Source: an uncultured Porphyromonadaceae bacterium (GTDB taxonomy: Bacteria > Bacteroidota > Bacteroidia > Bacteroidales > Muribaculaceae). Taken from it: a DNA stretch of 64,000 nucleotides. The notes beneath the pieces were generated by a model. That model did not search any database. It was not told the DNA's origin and was given only the letters and a program-made list of their open reading frames with translations. The DNA lies in NCBI GenBank assembly GCA_937901905.1, contig CALDIF010000009.1, positions 52,891 to 116,890 of the forward strand, read 5' to 3'. Each line of letters opens with the position of its first letter. Position 1 is the first letter of the stretch. Positions 45,576 through 55,308 of this stretch are shown here, piece by piece. A program made the position numbers and the translations under genes.

Positions 45576-48518
45576 ATGAAAAAGATAAGTTTATCCTTTA
45601 TATTGTTCGCTGTCGCGTGTTTGACTGTCGGTGCCCAACAGACGTTGAACGTATATACGGGTGATGTGAGATGGGCATTCCCCGCCGAGCAGACGGGAGT
45701 GATGCCCTACACCGATGCTACATCGTTGACGGTGATGGACAAGACATTTGCCTTAAGCGAGGTGGACAGTATCGTGGTGAATAACGATGAGGTTGTCGAG
45801 GACAACATCATCGTGACCTACGCCGGCGAAAAGGCTCAAGTGGTTGTTGCGGGCAACATCGCGTCGCACATTACGGCGACTGTGACAGGTGCTCACGTCG
45901 TTGTCACACAAGATAAGTCGGTTGCCGATGAGTACACCTACACCCTGCAGGGAACGTCGGATAACGGCTCGTTTTATACCGACGGCAAGTACAAGATCAC
46001 AGTGTTGCTCAACGGTTTGACCTTGAACAATCCCACTGATGCGGCAATCAATGTGCGCAACGGCAAGCGCATTAACATCGAGTTGGCATCGGGTACGGTA
46101 AATACCCTCTCCGACGGTGAGGGCGGCTCTCAAAAGGGCTGTCTTGCCGTGAAGGGGCACACCGAGTTCAAGGGTGCCGGAACTCTCAACGTGACCGGTA
46201 ACACGGCTCATGCCATTTGGAGCAAGGAATATGTTGAGGTAAAAAAGAGTGTGGGTTCTATCAATGTTTTAGGCTCGGTGGGTGATGGTATCAATGCAAA
46301 TCAATATTTCTTGCAAAACGGTGGAGCGTTGACGTTTGCCGGCATTGGTGATGATGCCATACAAGTGAGTTATGAAACCGATGACGATGATGTGATTATC
46401 GAAGATGAAGAGAACACAGGCGCAATCACCGCAAAAGGCGGTACGATAGAAATGACGCTCACTGCCGCCGGTGGCAAAGGTTTTAAAGCCGAGGGTGATG
46501 TCAACTTCGCCGGAGCAACAGTCACCGTTAATCAAAGCGGAGACCTCGTGATCGATGCCAATGATATAAAATATGCAACCACTGTCAAGAGTGATGCCGA
46601 CATCAACGTGATGGGTGGCACCTTGACAATTGTCAATACGGCAGCCGGTGGCAAGGGTCTGAATGCCGATGGTGCAATCTTGATTGATGAGAGTGCGGCA
46701 ACAACGGTAATTGATATTAAAGCCAACGGTAGTGGTGGTGCTGCCGAACTTAGCGGAGGCTCGGGTGAAGAAACTCAGTCGTCCTATAAGGTCTATGTTT
46801 CGGTTCCCCAGAATGGCGGTGGCGGCGGTAACCGCCCGGGTTCCAACAACCAGGTGTGGAAGACTGTATATTTGTACAAGAGTGACGGCACTCTGGTGCA
46901 ACAACTGACCTCGACGGTCACGCGCACTTCGGGGGCTTCATCTGTGACATTCTACTACTATGACTTCAAGAGTGCCGATGACGGTACCTACTATTTCAAG
47001 AGCGACAATTATACCAGTCAAGGTGGCTGGGGCGGTGGTTCAACCTATGAAATCAAGTCGACCGTTTTCTACGGTCCGAGCGACGGTAACGACATCTATT
47101 ACTCAATTTCCAACAGTTACTCGACGAGCGGTTCGACACGCACCTATTCCATCTCGAACGTGACCGGAACCTATGGCGGAACAAGCGATTCGAGCGAGGA
47201 CGAGGGTACCGGCTACAACGCGTCGGGCATCAAGGCCGATGGCAATATCACTATCAACGGCGGTACGGTCAAGGTCGCTAACAGCGGTGTGATGAGCAAG
47301 AGCATCAAGAGCAAAGCCGCTGTCACCGTGGCCGGTGGCGCACTCACGCTCACGCCGAGTGGTGCAATGAAGGTGATTAGTGGCGATGCCGGTTACAGCA
47401 CTGCCGTGAAGTGTGTCGACTATGTGCAGACTGCCGGTGAGGTGACAATTACAGCAAGTGGCACAGCCGGGAAAGGTATCAGTGCCAATAACGATGTTAC
47501 GGTGACCGCCGGCACGTTGACCGTTACCAATACCGGTGTGGGACAATATGTGGGCAGTTCACGCTATACGGCAAAGGGTCTTAAGGCTGACCGCAACATG
47601 TTGCTTGAGGGTGGTACTATCACAGTCAGCACGACACAAAACGGAGGGAAAGCGATAAAAGTCAACGGCACTTACACTCAAGGCAAGTCCGATGGCACGG
47701 GTCCGACGTTGACCGTGTCGACAAAGGGCGCGCGCTTTACCAATGGCTCATCATCCGGTGGTGGCATGGGTGGTAAGACAACGGGACAAGGCGGTGCCGC
47801 AAAGGGCATCAAGGCATTAGGCACGCTCACTATCTATGGTGGCACTACCGAGGTGACTACCGAGCAAGATGGTGGCGAGGGTATCGAGAGTAAGACCAGT
47901 GTCGTGATAGCCGGCGGTCAGCATTACCTCAAGTGCTACGACGACTGTATCAGTTCAAACGGCAATGTGTACTTCAACGATGGTGTAACCGTGGCATATT
48001 CGTTCGGCAACGACGCTGTTGACAGTAATGCCGGTCGCACCGGTGCCATCACGATTGGTAATGGCGCAGTGCTCGCCTATTCGAGCAGGGGCGGTGCCGA
48101 AGAGGGGCTTGATTGTGATAACAACAGTTACATCCAAATCACCGGTACCGGCATCGCAATTAGTGCTGGAGGCAGTCAAGGCGGTGGCGGACCGGGTGGC
48201 AGTTCAGGCAACACCATCAGCAATGCCGCACAAGGTTACTGTTTCTATACCGGTTCGGTGAGTTACCGTACGGGTACCTATTACACGCTTGCTACAAGTG
48301 CTAACAAGGGACTTGTCACCTATAGTTTTGACGCTAATGTGTCGAGCAGTTTGTCCCTGTTTACTGCCAAGGGCATGGTAAAAGGTAGCACTTACAAGGT
48401 TGTGTCGTCAACATCGGCACCGACCGATGCTACAACTGCATTCCACGGTATCTATATCGGCAGCAACCAAACGGTGAGTTCAACATCTACAACCATATCA
48501 TCGCTCACTGCTCAATAA
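45576..48518 (+). CDS. Exported beta-helix carbohydrate-binding (Cthe_2159-type) protein
   Basis: A 980-residue exported protein with signal peptide MKKISLSFILFAVACLTVGA. The bulk is made of repeated short strands with the pattern G-x-I/L-T/V followed by GGT, as in KADGNITINGGTVKVAN and KALGTLTIYGGTTEVT. This is the parallel beta-helix of the Cthe_2159 family, pectin/polygalacturonate-binding proteins. Two helix blocks (about 90-400 and 545-890) flank a Gly/Ser-rich region with a distinct beta insertion (about 415-540). The start at 45576 puts the signal peptide first. No T9SS sorting domain is obvious. The role may be adhesion to plant or host glycans. Confidence 0.82.
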   Translation: MKKISLSFILFAVACLTVGAQQTLNVYTGDVRWAFPAEQTGVMPYTDATSLTVMDKTFALSEVDSIVVNNDEVVEDNIIVTYAGEKAQVVVAGNIASHITATVTGAHVVVTQDKSVADEYTYTLQGTSDNGSFYTDGKYKITVLLNGLTLNNPTDAAINVRNGKRINIELASGTVNTLSDGEGGSQKGCLAVKGHTEFKGAGTLNVTGNTAHAIWSKEYVEVKKSVGSINVLGSVGDGINANQYFLQNGGALTFAGIGDDAIQVSYETDDDDVIIEDEENTGAITAKGGTIEMTLTAAGGKGFKAEGDVNFAGATVTVNQSGDLVIDANDIKYATTVKSDADINVMGGTLTIVNTAAGGKGLNADGAILIDESAATTVIDIKANGSGGAAELSGGSGEETQSSYKVYVSVPQNGGGGGNRPGSNNQVWKTVYLYKSDGTLVQQLTSTVTRTSGASSVTFYYYDFKSADDGTYYFKSDNYTSQGGWGGGSTYEIKSTVFYGPSDGNDIYYSISNSYSTSGSTRTYSISNVTGTYGGTSDSSEDEGTGYNASGIKADGNITINGGTVKVANSGVMSKSIKSKAAVTVAGGALTLTPSGAMKVISGDAGYSTAVKCVDYVQTAGEVTITASGTAGKGISANNDVTVTAGTLTVTNTGVGQYVGSSRYTAKGLKADRNMLLEGGTITVSTTQNGGKAIKVNGTYTQGKSDGTGPTLTVSTKGARFTNGSSSGGGMGGKTTGQGGAAKGIKALGTLTIYGGTTEVTTEQDGGEGIESKTSVVIAGGQHYLKCYDDCISSNGNVYFNDGVTVAYSFGNDAVDSNAGRTGAITIGNGAVLAYSSRGGAEEGLDCDNNSYIQITGTGIAISAGGSQGGGGPGGSSGNTISNAAQGYCFYTGSVSYRTGTYYTLATSANKGLVTYSFDANVSSSLSLFTAKGMVKGSTYKVVSSTSAPTDATTAFHGIYIGSNQTVSSTSTTISSLTAQ

Positions 48519-48544
48519 GCGACAATACGTAAACATAATAGGCA

Positions 48545-48590
48545 TTGCCCCTCGTCGGCTCGCATATTGGCGATTCTCGGCGGGGGGCAA
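48545..48590. terminator. Hairpin between convergent genes
   Basis: Inverted repeat TTGCCCC/GGGGCAA (48545-48551 and 48584-48590) followed on the plus strand by AGTTCTTTTG. A probable shared terminator of the beta-helix gene and rnr. Confidence 0.55.
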
Positions 48591-48620
48591 AGTTCTTTTG
48601 TTTCGGCTGCGAAACGTGTA

Positions 48621-50981
48621 TCAGTGGCGACGTTTGCTTCGCTTGGTTTGCTTGGGTTGTTTTCCCTCTGGCAATCCCTTGCCTCGGGTCGCATGACGTT
48701 TGCCTCGTCGTGACTTGCCACGTCGTTCGGTGGTTATGTCAATGGGTGTCTCAAGACGCTCGCGCTTGCTGCTGTAACTGATTGGGGCGCGATCAATGCG
48801 ATGACTGCCTGCAGGATGTCGCACGTCAACGATGACAAAGTCCAATTGTTTCTTGACAAGGTCGGCGCGTGCAACTTGAATTGTTATCGGGTCACCGAGA
48901 CGGTAGGTGCGGTGAGTGCGTCGCCCGGTCAGGCAATAGGTCTTCTCATCGAACTCGTAGTAGTCGTCGTCAAGGTCGCGTGCCGGTATCATACCCTCGC
49001 AATAGAGGTCGTTTACCTCAACATATAACCCCCACTCGGTGACACCCGAAATAGTGCCGTCGAACACCTCGCCCAGGCGGTCGCCCATGAACTCGACCTC
49101 CTTAAACTTGATAGATGCCCGTTCGGCATTTGCTGCAAGTTGCTCGCGAGCACTGCAGTGCTTGCAGTCCTCGGCAAGCGTGTCAATAGCCACGCTACGT
49201 TTCCCGGCAGCATAGCGGTCGAGCAAGCGGTGCACCATCAAGTCGGGGTAACGGCGAATGGGTGAAGTGAAGTGAGTGTAGTAGTCAAAGGCGAGGCCGT
49301 AGTGCCCGATGTTATTGACATCGTAGACGGCTTTTGCCATGGAACGTATTGCCATTATAGACAGCAGATTGTGTTCGGGCTTCCCTTCGGACAAGGCAAG
49401 CATATTATTGATTGACAAGTTGACCTTGCGTGGATTACCTGCGCCGGAGAAGACCTTGTAACCGAACGACGCCGCCACCTCGGCAAGGTTGGCAAGTTTG
49501 TCGGCATTCGGCTCACCGTGAATGCGATAAACCATTGCTTTGCCGGGCTTGTCGCCTTGAGGGCGACCGATGTGGGCTGCTACGGTGCGATTGGCAAGCA
49601 GCATGAATTCCTCAATAAGTTGGTTGGCAGGGGTAGCGATGTGTTGTATGATACGCACCGGTTTTCCCTTGTCGTCAATTTCGAATTTCACCTCAGGTCG
49701 GTCAAATGTCACCGAGCCTCCCTGTGCAAAGCGCCGTTCGCGCAGTTGTTGTGCAAGCGTGTTGAGAACGATTATTTCGTTGGACAACACGTGTTCCGCC
49801 CCGTCAATGATGTCTTGTGCCTTGTCATAGTCCAAACGGCAGTTGCTGTTGATGACGGTATGGCAAATCTTGTATTTTATAACTCTTGCTTTGTCGTCCA
49901 TCTCGAATACCACCGAGTGGGTCAACTTGTCCTCTCCCTCGCGCAGTGAGCAGATGTAGTTGCACAGTCGTTCGGGCAACATCGGTACGGTGCGGTCGAC
50001 AAGATACACACTCGTCGCGCGCTCGTATGCTTCGGTGTCTATTACACCGCCCGGCTTGACGTAGTGGGACACATCGGCGATGTGGACACCGACTTCCCAA
50101 TTACCGTTGTCGAGTCGGCGCAGTGAGAGCGCGTCGTCGAAGTCCTTGGCATCGGTCGGGTCGATGGTGAATGTGGTCACATCACGCATGTCAACGCGCC
50201 GCGCCACTTCCTCGGGGGTGATGCCGGGTTGTATGCGTCGTGCCACACGCTCAACGTTCTCCGGATATTTATACGGCAAGCCGTATTCGGCGAGTATGGC
50301 ATGTATCTCGGCATTGTTTTCGCCTGCGGCTCCCAACACATCAATTACCTCTCCTACCGGGCTGTTGGCATCTTCGGGCCATTCAATGATGCGTACTACA
50401 ACTTTATCTCCGGTCTTGGCATTGAGTAACTTGTCGAGTGGGATAAAGATGTCGGTGGCGAGGAATTTACTGTCAATACCTACAATGGCAAAGTACTTTT
50501 GCACTTTCAACATGCCTACAAACGACTGGGGCTTGCGTTCGGTAATCTTTATCACCTGTGCTTCGGGCGGTTGACCGCCACGTGCGGCACTGATGTGTAC
50601 GGTGACGCGGTCTCCGTTGAGGGCATGCAGTGAGTTGCGTTCGGCAATCATGATTGGCTCGCTGTCACCCTGTCCGTCAATGATGACACCGTTTTTGCCG
50701 TTGCTGCGACGCACGAACACGCCGTCAGCCACGACACCATGCCCTGCCGACTTATAGCGACCGGTTGCTGTCTCGCTCAAGAAACCGTCAATGGTGAGCA
50801 ATTCCAACGCTTCGGCTACGAGTGCACGTTGCCGGGGTGTTGTCGCTCCTATTGCTGCCGACACCTGCTTGTAATTGTAGGAGGCATCATCGTTGCGCGT
50901 GTTATAAAAGTTTATAACCTTGTCGTGCAATTCGCGTTGCTCATTGCGCAATGCTGTGCTAGATTTTTTCTTTCTTGCCAT
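48621..50981 (-). CDS. rnr: Ribonuclease R
   Basis: A 786-residue processive 3'-5' exoribonuclease of the RNase II/RNB family that degrades structured RNA. The order is N-terminal winged-helix and cold-shock-like domains, then the RNB catalytic domain starting near DPTDAKDFDDALSL (about residue 273, with metal-binding Asp residues), then S1 (GVTEWGLYVEVNDLYCEGM) and a highly basic tail (about 740-786). The ATG at 50981 is used (MARKKKSS); an in-frame TTG at 50987 is the alternative. Monocistronic. Confidence 0.96.
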   Translation of the reverse strand: MARKKKSSTALRNEQRELHDKVINFYNTRNDDASYNYKQVSAAIGATTPRQRALVAEALELLTIDGFLSETATGRYKSAGHGVVADGVFVRRSNGKNGVIIDGQGDSEPIMIAERNSLHALNGDRVTVHISAARGGQPPEAQVIKITERKPQSFVGMLKVQKYFAIVGIDSKFLATDIFIPLDKLLNAKTGDKVVVRIIEWPEDANSPVGEVIDVLGAAGENNAEIHAILAEYGLPYKYPENVERVARRIQPGITPEEVARRVDMRDVTTFTIDPTDAKDFDDALSLRRLDNGNWEVGVHIADVSHYVKPGGVIDTEAYERATSVYLVDRTVPMLPERLCNYICSLREGEDKLTHSVVFEMDDKARVIKYKICHTVINSNCRLDYDKAQDIIDGAEHVLSNEIIVLNTLAQQLRERRFAQGGSVTFDRPEVKFEIDDKGKPVRIIQHIATPANQLIEEFMLLANRTVAAHIGRPQGDKPGKAMVYRIHGEPNADKLANLAEVAASFGYKVFSGAGNPRKVNLSINNMLALSEGKPEHNLLSIMAIRSMAKAVYDVNNIGHYGLAFDYYTHFTSPIRRYPDLMVHRLLDRYAAGKRSVAIDTLAEDCKHCSAREQLAANAERASIKFKEVEFMGDRLGEVFDGTISGVTEWGLYVEVNDLYCEGMIPARDLDDDYYEFDEKTYCLTGRRTHRTYRLGDPITIQVARADLVKKQLDFVIVDVRHPAGSHRIDRAPISYSSKRERLETPIDITTERRGKSRRGKRHATRGKGLPEGKQPKQTKRSKRRH

Positions 50982-51033
50982 GTTCAACAGTTAATCAGCG
51001 GTTAGTTATGAAAAAGGTAGTCGACCGACAGGC

Positions 51034-53001
51034 TCACAGGTATCTCACGAAAGCCTCAATCGCTTCATAGGCGGCGAGCCCGAGCCTATTGTAATGGTCA
51101 GCGAGCGCGCGGTTGCGTTCTATTGTGCGTTGCCAACTCAATTTGCCCTCAGGGGTATTGCGCAACGGGGCATCATGCACTTGACTTTGATGTTTGATGA
51201 TGGCATCTAACTTCAAGGCAAACTCCTCGGGACTCATCGGCACAGCCATCTCTACATGATCCACGTTCCACAAATCCCATTGTCCGCGATAGAGCCACAC
51301 GCGGCACTGTTGCATGAAAGGCTCGTCCTTGAGGTCTTCAAGGGCGATGAGTACCGATCGTGTAGCCGGCTCATGGGTTCCGTAGGGATCGTTAAGGTCG
51401 TCGGCAACGAAAATGCGGTGGGGTTTCACTTGTCTGATGAGTTGCTCGACAATGGCAACGTCCGCATCACTCAGGTGTCCGATACCGGTGGGTGATTGTT
51501 GATAAAACGGCATGGACAGTTCGTGAATATTCTCGCGCTTGACCCCCAGCGATTGACAACTCATATAACCCTCGCAGGTGAAAATGGCCCCCTTGATAAA
51601 ACGTATATTGGCACTCGGTGCCGAGTCTTTGTCGCGATTGTGAATTTCGTCAATCAGCGTGTGTATCTCACCGTCAATGCTTGCTGCCGTGCCAAAGTGT
51701 TGCGCCATCTTTCCGACGAGCATCATTGTGCGCTCGAGGTCTTCGTCGGCAACAGCGACATCGCCATTAGTCTGGAACGCCACGTGGACATCATGCTTTT
51801 GGCTGACAAGTCGTTGCAGTGTGCCACCCATTGACACGACCACGTCATCGGGGTGCGGACTGAAAATGAGAACCCGTTTGGGGTAGGGAAGTGCTGTTTC
51901 GGGACGATTGGTGTCATCGGCATTAGGCTTGCCACCGGGCCAACCGGTGATAGTGTGTTGCAAGTCGTTGAATATCTTGATATTGACGTTGTATGCGCTC
52001 TCGAATTGTGCCACGAGGTCTCCCAGGCCGTGGTCGTTGTAATCAACGTCGGTGAGTTTGAGTACCGGCTTACCTGTAATGTCGCTCAGCCACACGATGG
52101 CTCGTCTGATGAGTTTGTCGTTCCATTGGCAACTTGTCACGCGCCACGGGTAGCGTATGCGGGTTAGGCGTTCTGCCGCCTCGAGGTCGGCTATTATCTT
52201 GACGTTGTCGTGCATCTGGAGGTAACTGGCGGGAGCGTGTTCCCCCATGCGTCCCTCAATGGCATCGAATAGCGGCTTGGAACTGTCCACTCCCCATGCT
52301 ACACATATCACGTGGTGTGCTTGCAACAAATTTCCTATGCCCAACGTGAGTGCAGTTGCCGGTGCTGTGTCGCGTTGGAATGCCTCGCTCACACGTCGTC
52401 GTGTCTCGCCACTGAGCAAGACCAGTCGGCACTTTGACGACGATGTGGCCCCCGGCTCGTTGAACGCCAACGATGCGGTACGCGTCAACTCACACACCAG
52501 TAAGTCAAGTCCGCCTTGCTCGGCAATTTCGCTCTCGTAGGCTTTACAAAACTTGTGGACATTGTCTTGAGTGGCGTTGCTGTTGAAGGTGTGAATGTTC
52601 TCCTCCGGCACATCAATCTTGTTGAACAGGTGTGAGCGCAATCGTGACATGGTGTTGCCGCTTTCGGTCGACTCACCCAAGCCGAGTTCGCCGATGTTGA
52701 AGAAGATTACGTCGGCAAAGTTGACCTTGTCGGCAAAATAGAGTTTCACTAACTCATCGTAGACCTTGAGCGCACATCGTCCCGCTCCCAAGCCCACTAC
52801 ACATCGCCCTTTATCAAGAATGCAGCGACTGATCACGTGGGCAATGTCCTCGGCAGCATCACGCGCTCCCTCGTCGGCTGTCCTCATTACTTTGGTGTAA
52901 ACGCGCTCATAGCGAGTCAACGACGCGAGATCATACTCGTTCTCGGGTTGGTAAAGGTGGGGTGGCACGTTCTCGTGGCACGGATAGGTGATATCTGTCA
53001 T
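51034..53001 (-). CDS. NagB-like/PIG-L deacetylase fusion with degenerate deaminase active site
   Basis: A 655-residue fusion of a glucosamine-6-phosphate deaminase-like domain (about 30-290) and a PIG-L/LmbE deacetylase domain (about 370-655). The NagB part keeps the fold (VVGLGAGRCALKVYDEL, SLAFNEPGATSSS). However, the catalytic DEY motif reads FFNIGELG (Asp72 equivalent to Gly) and the GHIAFNEPG block reads TASLAFNEPG (His143 equivalent to Ser). The deaminase is therefore probably inactive. The PIG-L motif FSPHPDDVVVSMGGT (about 379-393) is intact. Other Bacteroidetes have 660-residue fusions of this kind with intact NagB. The PIG-L part may deacetylate an amino sugar. It precedes nothing in the operon and follows waaA by ATGA overlap. 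Confidence 0.9.
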   Translation of the reverse strand: MTDITYPCHENVPPHLYQPENEYDLASLTRYERVYTKVMRTADEGARDAAEDIAHVISRCILDKGRCVVGLGAGRCALKVYDELVKLYFADKVNFADVIFFNIGELGLGESTESGNTMSRLRSHLFNKIDVPEENIHTFNSNATQDNVHKFCKAYESEIAEQGGLDLLVCELTRTASLAFNEPGATSSSKCRLVLLSGETRRRVSEAFQRDTAPATALTLGIGNLLQAHHVICVAWGVDSSKPLFDAIEGRMGEHAPASYLQMHDNVKIIADLEAAERLTRIRYPWRVTSCQWNDKLIRRAIVWLSDITGKPVLKLTDVDYNDHGLGDLVAQFESAYNVNIKIFNDLQHTITGWPGGKPNADDTNRPETALPYPKRVLIFSPHPDDVVVSMGGTLQRLVSQKHDVHVAFQTNGDVAVADEDLERTMMLVGKMAQHFGTAASIDGEIHTLIDEIHNRDKDSAPSANIRFIKGAIFTCEGYMSCQSLGVKRENIHELSMPFYQQSPTGIGHLSDADVAIVEQLIRQVKPHRIFVADDLNDPYGTHEPATRSVLIALEDLKDEPFMQQCRVWLYRGQWDLWNVDHVEMAVPMSPEEFALKLDAIIKHQSQVHDAPLRNTPEGKLSWQRTIERNRALADHYNRLGLAAYEAIEAFVRYL

Positions 53002-54254
53002 GATTGTGCTTTATTCTTGGGCAATCGCCCTGCAATGTGATTATAGATAAAATCGGTGGCTCCCATGTGCCCCTTGATATAATTGCCGGCTTGTTTACCG
53101 GCTTGCTTGATGACCTGTGGTGAGGAGAGAAGTCTGTTCATTTGACGTGCGAAACTGTCCTTGTCAATGACGGTGAACGCCCCGCCGCAGGCGACGAGGT
53201 CGGTTGCCTCGCGAAACTTGTTGAACTTGGGACCGAAAAGCACGGGTATGCCATAGACGGCAGGTTCACACACGTTGTGAATGCCGGCACCGAACCCACC
53301 ACCCACATAGGCTATGGTACCGTAGCGATACAGTGCCGACAAGATGCCGAAACCGTCAATGACGATGCAATCCAGCGTGCGAGCCTGTTCGGGAGACGTC
53401 TCGCTATACAACCCCACCGGGCGTGTGATGCGCTCCATGATGGCTTGCAGGCGGTCGCGGTCAAACTCATGGGGTGCCAACACCAACTTGAATTCGGGGT
53501 GTGAATTGAAATATGGTATGAGCAAGTCCTCGTCGGCTTCCCATGTACTGCCGGCAATGAGTGTGTTGTCAACCCCCTCGCTAAGGGCTTGGATTGTGGG
53601 AAACTCGCGCTTGTCGTTCATCACGTCGGCAACGCGATCCAAGCGTGTGTCTCCGGCAACCTCAACGCGAGTAATTCCTATTTGCTTGAGTAATTGGCGC
53701 GACTCCTCGTTCTGCACGAAAACGGTGGTGAAACATTGCAGGATACGACGGAACATACCGCCCCATGGTTTGAAGAATACCTGTGACTCACGGAAAATTG
53801 CCGAGATGACGTAGCATGGTATCCCACGACGCTCCAATTCCATCAAGTAATTGCCCCAAAACTCATATTTGACGAATATAGCCATTCGGGGTTGCACGAG
53901 GTCAAGAAACTGCTTTACCAATCCCGGCATGTCAAATGGCATATACACCACAACGTCGGCAAGCGGATAATTCTTCCTTACCTCGTATCCCGAAGGGGAA
54001 AAGAACGTGAGCACAATTTTCAAATTGGGATTATCACGCGTGATGCGCTCGATGAGTGGTCTGCCTTGTTCGAATTCGCCGAGCGATGATGCGTGTATCC
54101 AAATGTAATCTTCACCGGGTTCCAGCGTGTCGCGCAACGTGTCGTAGGTGTGCGATTGCCCCTCCAACATCAACTGCGCCTTGCGGTTGCGCAGTGAAGC
54201 CGCTCTCACGGCAAGGCGATAAGCCCTTATGCCCAAGTTATAAATGAAGTCCAT
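52998..54254 (-). CDS. waaA: 3-deoxy-D-manno-octulosonic acid transferase (Kdo transferase)
   Basis: A 418-residue GT30 glycosyltransferase that adds Kdo to lipid A precursor. It has an N-terminal membrane-binding helix (DFIYNLGIRAYRLAVRAASL), WIHASSLGEFEQGRPLIE with the catalytic Glu, KYEFWGNYLMELERRGIP, VAGDTRLDRV and GAGIHNVCEPAVYGIPVLFGP. All Kdo transferase motifs are intact. The stop overlaps the NagB/PIG-L start by four bases, hinting at a shared lipid A or amino-sugar context. Preceded by an outer-membrane barrel gene with a 6-nt gap. Confidence 0.96.
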   Translation of the reverse strand: MDFIYNLGIRAYRLAVRAASLRNRKAQLMLEGQSHTYDTLRDTLEPGEDYIWIHASSLGEFEQGRPLIERITRDNPNLKIVLTFFSPSGYEVRKNYPLADVVVYMPFDMPGLVKQFLDLVQPRMAIFVKYEFWGNYLMELERRGIPCYVISAIFRESQVFFKPWGGMFRRILQCFTTVFVQNEESRQLLKQIGITRVEVAGDTRLDRVADVMNDKREFPTIQALSEGVDNTLIAGSTWEADEDLLIPYFNSHPEFKLVLAPHEFDRDRLQAIMERITRPVGLYSETSPEQARTLDCIVIDGFGILSALYRYGTIAYVGGGFGAGIHNVCEPAVYGIPVLFGPKFNKFREATDLVACGGAFTVIDKDSFARQMNRLLSSPQVIKQAGKQAGNYIKGHMGATDFIYNHIAGRLPKNKAQS

Positions 54255-54260
54255 TCAAAT

Positions 54261-55307
54261 TCAATCGACTTTTGTTTTCTTGTTGTTGAACTTGCCTCCC
54301 AATCGCACTGTCGCTTTGAGAGTCTGCCACCAACCGAATGTCTTGTCGGTGGCTTGCAGGCTCACTCCGGCTCGCACATCAACACCGTGACGATTGAATA
54401 TCACCACGTCAGCATCGGTGCGGCTGTGGAATTTGTAACAGTAGTACGGGTCGCCAAGGTTGAGTTCCGAACCGAAACGTTCGTACAACGGGAATAAATT
54501 TTTCCCGGCTGTGAGTTCCTCGTTTATCTCGAAACGGCGGCTCTTGAATGCTGCCGTGACTATAGCGGCACATGGAGTGTGCCACTTGTGGTCGACTCGT
54601 GCCCGTTGCAATTGTAAGATTGCTCCGGCACTCATGCTCCACCGTTGCGATGGCAGCCATCGCAACATCGGATTTACGGTTGCATCATCATTAACCCCCT
54701 CGCTCTCATCGGCATTCTTGCGCTTGGCGAGGTGATTATATTGCACGTTGCCGCCAAGAGCCCACCGTCCGGCAGTGCCGTCGAGGTAGTAATAACCGTT
54801 TGCCGTGACCACAAACGCCTCGCGACGAGTGAGCGATTGCATTTGTCTCCAATCGAGTATTGTCTGCCAATAACCCCGGCTGCCATTTCCGCGATATAGC
54901 ACGCCCCTGATGACCGGTGTGCAATATCTCAACGAATCACTCATCAAGTAACGGGGCAACTCACTTGCCATGTCGCGATCGACATATCCCACGGCAAGTG
55001 TGTGTCGTTCGTTGCGATAGCGATAATACAATAGCGGTAGCACCTTGTATCCGTCGCAGTAGTCGGTGACGGGTTGAAACCACGACACGCCTCCTATCAA
55101 GGCGTGACGCTCGTCTCCCGGCACGGTAATGCCCACTTGAGGGCTAATGCGAGTGTAGAAAATCGTTTGGTCAGGAGTTAACTCGTCACCGCCCTCGCGG
55201 TTCTCGAAACGGGTTTCAAACCCCACTTGCCATAGCACAGACTGTGCCACTGCCACGAATGTGGCAACGGCACATGCTATGATGAGCGTGGCAACGAGTC
55301 TCTTCAT
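54261..55307 (-). CDS. Putative outer-membrane beta-barrel protein
   Basis: A 348-residue protein with a signal peptide (1-21, VAVAQS). The mature part has alternating hydrophobic/polar strands with many aromatic belt residues, such as LPLLYYRYRNERHTLAVGYV and KATVRLGGKF near the end, which suits an outer-membrane barrel. No named family is recognised. It lies 1 nt before gltX and 6 nt after waaA in the same direction, so it is co-transcribed with lipopolysaccharide-related waaA, which may hint at an envelope role. The C-terminal residue is Asp after a basic stretch, so the terminal barrel signal is weak. Confidence 0.7.
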   Translation of the reverse strand: MKRLVATLIIACAVATFVAVAQSVLWQVGFETRFENREGGDELTPDQTIFYTRISPQVGITVPGDERHALIGGVSWFQPVTDYCDGYKVLPLLYYRYRNERHTLAVGYVDRDMASELPRYLMSDSLRYCTPVIRGVLYRGNGSRGYWQTILDWRQMQSLTRREAFVVTANGYYYLDGTAGRWALGGNVQYNHLAKRKNADESEGVNDDATVNPMLRWLPSQRWSMSAGAILQLQRARVDHKWHTPCAAIVTAAFKSRRFEINEELTAGKNLFPLYERFGSELNLGDPYYCYKFHSRTDADVVIFNRHGVDVRAGVSLQATDKTFGWWQTLKATVRLGGKFNNKKTKVD

Positions 55308-55308
55308 G

